A stretch of DNA of 64,000 bases, from contig NZ_JACTVJ010000018.1 in the NCBI RefSeq assembly GCF_014493765.1, positions 124,001 through 188,000 of the forward strand, written 5' to 3'. This DNA comes from Streptomyces polyasparticus. Its GTDB lineage: Bacteria; Actinomycetota; Actinomycetes; Streptomycetales; Streptomycetaceae. How positions within the stretch are numbered: the first letter of the stretch is position 1; every line of letters starts with the position of its first letter. The notes under the pieces are model-generated. The model saw nothing but the letters and a program-made list of their open reading frames with translations, was not told the DNA's origin and searched no databases. This document shows positions 61,860 through 64,000 of this stretch, in pieces. The position numbers and the translations under genes are program-made.

Positions 61860-61890
61860 TTGACGGGGCGGGCGCGCAGGGGTCCATACT
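61860..61890 (+). promoter_or_regulatory. Promoter of the chorismate mutase leader transcript
   Basis: TTGACG (61860-61865) and CATACT (61885-61890) are 19 bp apart. The leader peptide GTG begins seven bases after the -10, so transcription probably starts at that codon and the leader mRNA is leaderless. Confidence 0.6.
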
Positions 61891-61896
61891 TGCCGC

Positions 61897-61983
61897 GTGA
61901 CCAAGCAGAGCTGTGCCGCTTTCGCGGCCTTCGCGTTTACCTATGGCATCCGGCCCACCGGCTGCCATGGTCGTGCTGCTTGA
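61897..61983 (+). CDS. Phe/Tyr-containing leader peptide of a transcription attenuator
   Basis: A 28-codon frame opens with GTG and reads VTKQSCAAFAAFAFTYG followed by IRPTGCHGRAA and TGA. Three Phe and one Tyr codon fall within eight residues, an enrichment expected of a leader that senses aromatic aminoacyl-tRNA. It ends 23 bp before a GC-rich hairpin, and the next gene is chorismate mutase, the branch enzyme toward Phe and Tyr. The layout copies known trp/phe attenuators. I infer that ribosome stalling at the Phe/Tyr codons prevents the terminator from forming. Confidence 0.72.
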   Translation: MTKQSCAAFAAFAFTYGIRPTGCHGRAA

Positions 61984-62006
61984 TCCACTGACAAGCGACT
62001 TACCAG

Positions 62007-62035
62007 GCGCCCCGGGCCGACAAGGCCCCGGGCGC
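62007..62035 (+). terminator. Attenuator hairpin ahead of chorismate mutase
   Basis: Twelve-base arms (62007-62018 and 62024-62035) with one internal C-C mismatch and loop GACAA are followed by TTCGTCGTTTCC. It lies between the leader peptide stop and the chorismate mutase gene. Confidence 0.7.
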
Positions 62036-62095
62036 TTCGTCGTTTCCAGGGGCCGTGAGCGGACCGGGCACCCCACACCCCGAGGAGCCCACCCC

Positions 62096-62413
62096 ATGAG
62101 CATCACCACCGCCGCGAAGACCGCCCCCGCGCAGACCACGGCCGAGAAGACCGGCGCACGCACCGAGGACGCCGCCGAGCTGATCACCGGCGCACGGGAC
62201 CGTATCGACGCACTCGACGACCGGATCATCGGTCTGATCCAGGAACGGATGGCCGTCTCGGCCGTGATCCAGGAGTCACGTATCGCGTCGGGCGGCCGGC
62301 GCGTGAACCTGTCCCGCGAGATGGAGGTCCTCGGGCACTACAGGGACGCGCTCGGCAAGCCGGGCACCGCGCTCGCGATGACGATGCTGGAGCTGTGCCG
62401 GGGCCGGATCTGA
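62096..62413 (+). CDS. Chorismate mutase, AroQ type
   Basis: The 105-residue protein rearranges chorismate to prephenate, the first step toward Phe and Tyr. The AroQ helical signature is clear: ITGARDRIDALDDRIIGLIQ (Arg and Asp of the active site), ERMAVSAVIQESRIASGGRR (the conserved Lys position is not obvious) and VNLSREMEVLGHYRDALGKP. About 25 N-terminal residues (TTAAKTAPAQTTAEKTGA) are extra and probably disordered. The ATG at 62096 follows GAGGAG. It is expressed behind the attenuator at 61897-62035 and followed by a terminator at 62654. Confidence 0.93.
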   Translation: MSITTAAKTAPAQTTAEKTGARTEDAAELITGARDRIDALDDRIIGLIQERMAVSAVIQESRIASGGRRVNLSREMEVLGHYRDALGKPGTALAMTMLELCRGRI

Positions 62414-62972
62414 GGCGCGGACGGGGCTCGGATCTCCGTTCGGACCGCTTCTCACCCGTACGGCACCGTGACCGCCCGCCCCCGCGCTTCGTTGGTCCCG
62501 GTGTCCGTGCCAGCCAGGGGCGGGCCCGTCAGAACCACGCGTGGCTCCGCTGGAGCGATGAGACGTACGGACCGCTTACGCGTCCTGCGTCGTGGGACCT
62601 CGCTCCAGTCAGTGACCGGTCGGCAGGGGACAGCAGCCCGGTCACGGTGAAGATCGGCCGGCTCCGGGGACGCCCGGAGCCGGCCGACGGTCCCCCTGTC
62701 CCGCTCCCGTTCCCCGCCCCTCCGCTTCCTCCCCCACTTCTTCACGGCGTCCCGGCCCCCGACGCCGCCGAAACGGTTGCGCGGCCCTCTTGCCATCCCC
62801 CACGATGCATAGAGGGACGAATCCCCAACTGCCGTACTGGACACGCTCATTGCCAAAGGTCCACACCACGTGCGCGCCAGCCGCGCGCCGGGTCGTGCAC
62901 CGGCAGACCGAACCCGCGGCGCACACCCCCCGGCGCCGCAGCCCGGCACCGACGCTGCCCTGACGTCGGCGC
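62414..62972. other. Intergenic region after chorismate mutase
   Basis: About 560 bp with no gene I can support. A hairpin terminator is at 62654-62687. The remainder has only short GC-rich open frames with implausible composition. No tRNA, repeat or known RNA motif was found. Confidence 0.5.
62654..62687 (+). terminator. Hairpin terminator downstream of chorismate mutase
   Basis: A perfect 15-bp stem (TCGGCCGGCTCCGGG and its complement) with loop GACG lies about 240 bp after the stop. No U-tract is present. Confidence 0.65.
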
Positions 62973-63024
62973 CGACAGCGAAGGGCCCCCGAGGATCCGG
63001 ATCCTCGGGGGCCCTTCGCTGTCG
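62973..63024. terminator. 52-bp perfect palindrome, terminator of the LAXTG gene
   Basis: Both 26-bp arms are perfectly complementary with no loop (centre GATCCGGATC). It lies 22 bp past the stop of the leftward surface-protein gene. Confidence 0.8.
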
Positions 63025-63046
63025 TACGGGCTTCGGCCCGAACCGG

Positions 63047-64000
63047 TCAGGAGGTCCTGCGCCGGCGCGCGGTCACATAGAACGCACCGCCCGCGGCGAG
63101 CGCGACGGCCGCCGCGACCGAGGTCAGCAGGGCCACGGAGCCGGTCGAGGCGAGGCCGCCGTCGTCCGGCCCTTCGCTGCCGCCGTCGGTGCCGGAGGCG
63201 GCGCCGCCGGTCGAACCGCCCGTGTCCGTACCGCCGTTGTCGCCCTCGCCGGAACTGCCGGAGCCACCGTTGTCGCCGCCGCCGGTGCCGGTGCCGCCCG
63301 TGTCACCCGGGGTGGCCTCGTCGCCGGTGCCGTTGAGGACGATCCAGCCGTCGTCGTTGGCGGGGTCGGCCTCGTTGGGGTTGCCGCCCTCCCACTTCGG
63401 CAGGGAGATTTTGCCCTTGGCGCCCTCGATCACCTTGTCGATGCGCAGCTCGAACGCGTAGGCGCGCTCGGTGTTCTCCAGGAACGGCGTATCGGCCCAG
63501 CAGAGGTACTGCGCGGGGCTGTCCGCCTCCTGGCAGTTCTCAGGGGCCTTGGCGACCTTGGCGCCCTTCGGGATCTCGACGTAGAAACCGAACGGCTCAC
63601 CGCCCGCGCGCAGCGAACCGATCCACGCCGGACCGTTGTTGGCGAAGGTGACGGGGACCTTGACGGTCTCGCCCTGCTTGCCGGAGACCCGGGAGCCGGT
63701 CAGGTCCAGGTCGTACTTGCTGTTGGCGGGGAGGTCGATCTCGCCGGCGTACTTGCCGTAGCCGGCGGCGTCACCGACCGGCACCTCCTTGAGCTTGAGC
63801 TCCGGGCCCGTGCCCTTCGTGCCGCCCTCGACGCGGGCGGTCGCCTGCTTCGCGCCGAGCGCCGAGAACCAGTAGCCGAAGATGTCGTACGCGGCGAACT
63901 TCTCCGTCGCCACCTTGACGGGAGTCTCGGTGCCGTAGGCCTTGCCGGGCTCGAACTCGCCCTCGAAGGCGCACTCCACGACCTTGCGGTAGCGGATCAG
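63047..64000 (-). CDS. Sortase-anchored (LAXTG) surface protein, N-terminal part outside window
   Basis: The visible 317 residues are the C-terminal part of an exported protein. A beta-rich region (EIDLPANSKYDLDLTG, GETVKVPVTFANNGPAWIGS, YAFELRIDKVIEGAKGKISL) resembles invasin/adhesin-type beta-sandwiches. A Gly/Ser/Thr/Asp-rich stalk follows, then the sorting signal GLASTGSVALL, a hydrophobic helix (LLTSVAAAVALAAGGAFYV) and RRRRTS. LAXTG motifs are recognised by class E sortases in Streptomyces, so the protein should be linked covalently to peptidoglycan. Two Cys (ENCQEADSPAQYLCWAD) could pair. The start codon lies beyond 64000. Confidence 0.9.
   Translation of the reverse strand: MIRYRKVVECAFEGEFEPGKAYGTETPVKVATEKFAAYDIFGYWFSALGAKQATARVEGGTKGTGPELKLKEVPVGDAAGYGKYAGEIDLPANSKYDLDLTGSRVSGKQGETVKVPVTFANNGPAWIGSLRAGGEPFGFYVEIPKGAKVAKAPENCQEADSPAQYLCWADTPFLENTERAYAFELRIDKVIEGAKGKISLPKWEGGNPNEADPANDDGWIVLNGTGDEATPGDTGGTGTGGGDNGGSGSSGEGDNGGTDTGGSTGGAASGTDGGSEGPDDGGLASTGSVALLTSVAAAVALAAGGAFYVTARRRRTS

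Overview
This is a very GC-rich stretch (roughly 70% or more) from a high-GC actinobacterium, almost certainly Streptomyces or a close relative. The evidence is strong GC bias at codon third positions, GTG and TTG starts, many Pro/Ala/Gly-rich linkers, leaderless genes, and linked families typical of that group: folD with a DUF3017 gene, purN-purH, sucC-sucD, an IcmB-type B12-binding subunit, an AfsR-like regulator, WXG100 and CdiI-type immunity genes, and an LAXTG surface protein. I found no rRNA, tRNA, CRISPR array, insertion sequence or prophage. Nearly all of the window is coding.

Layout. 1-2.2 kb: folD and a DUF3017 membrane gene, divergent from a small membrane protein. 2.2-7.6 kb: a decayed copy of an FHA-type gene, the intact FHA-type gene coupled to an atypical Ser/Thr kinase with an exported tail, and a second kinase with a peptidoglycan-binding tail. 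7.6-13 kb: purN-purH and two membrane proteins. 13-16 kb: an unusual XRE/sigma-like/membrane fusion. 16-19 kb: a decarboxylase relic, then sucC-sucD. 19-21.5 kb: two exported repeat proteins. 21.6-30.1 kb: a five-gene cluster in two divergent operons (MoxR ATPase, DUF5682, VWA; and SWIM zinc finger, DUF5691). 30-34.8 kb: B12-binding subunit, lipase, aminoglycoside phosphotransferase-like protein, M23 endopeptidase. 34.8-44.6 kb: pcrA helicase, a DUF4232 lipoprotein, an AfsR-like regulator and two NlpC/P60 hydrolases, the first behind a c-di-AMP riboswitch. 45-50 kb: a WXG100-linked polymorphic toxin locus with an RNase A-like toxin, two related immunity proteins and an orphan toxin tail. 50-58 kb: small membrane and PH proteins, an envelope-type two-component system next to a PspC/LiaF-like gene, and DoxX-type proteins. 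58-64 kb: class II aldolase-like, PPOX-fold and Uma2 proteins, guaA, chorismate mutase behind a Phe/Tyr leader peptide and attenuator, and a cell-wall-anchored protein running off the end.

How it works together. Core metabolism (one-carbon, purine, TCA, aromatic amino acids) is mixed with cell-envelope maintenance (M23, NlpC/P60, surface-sensing kinases, PspC system). Two accessory modules stand out. One is the MoxR/VWA/SWIM cluster. Its two divergent operons carry the same 17-bp promoter element, which matches the RecA-NDp/PafBC DNA-damage promoter consensus; this is the best candidate here for an incompletely described inducible system. The other is the toxin-immunity locus, whose remnant tail suggests cassette replacement.
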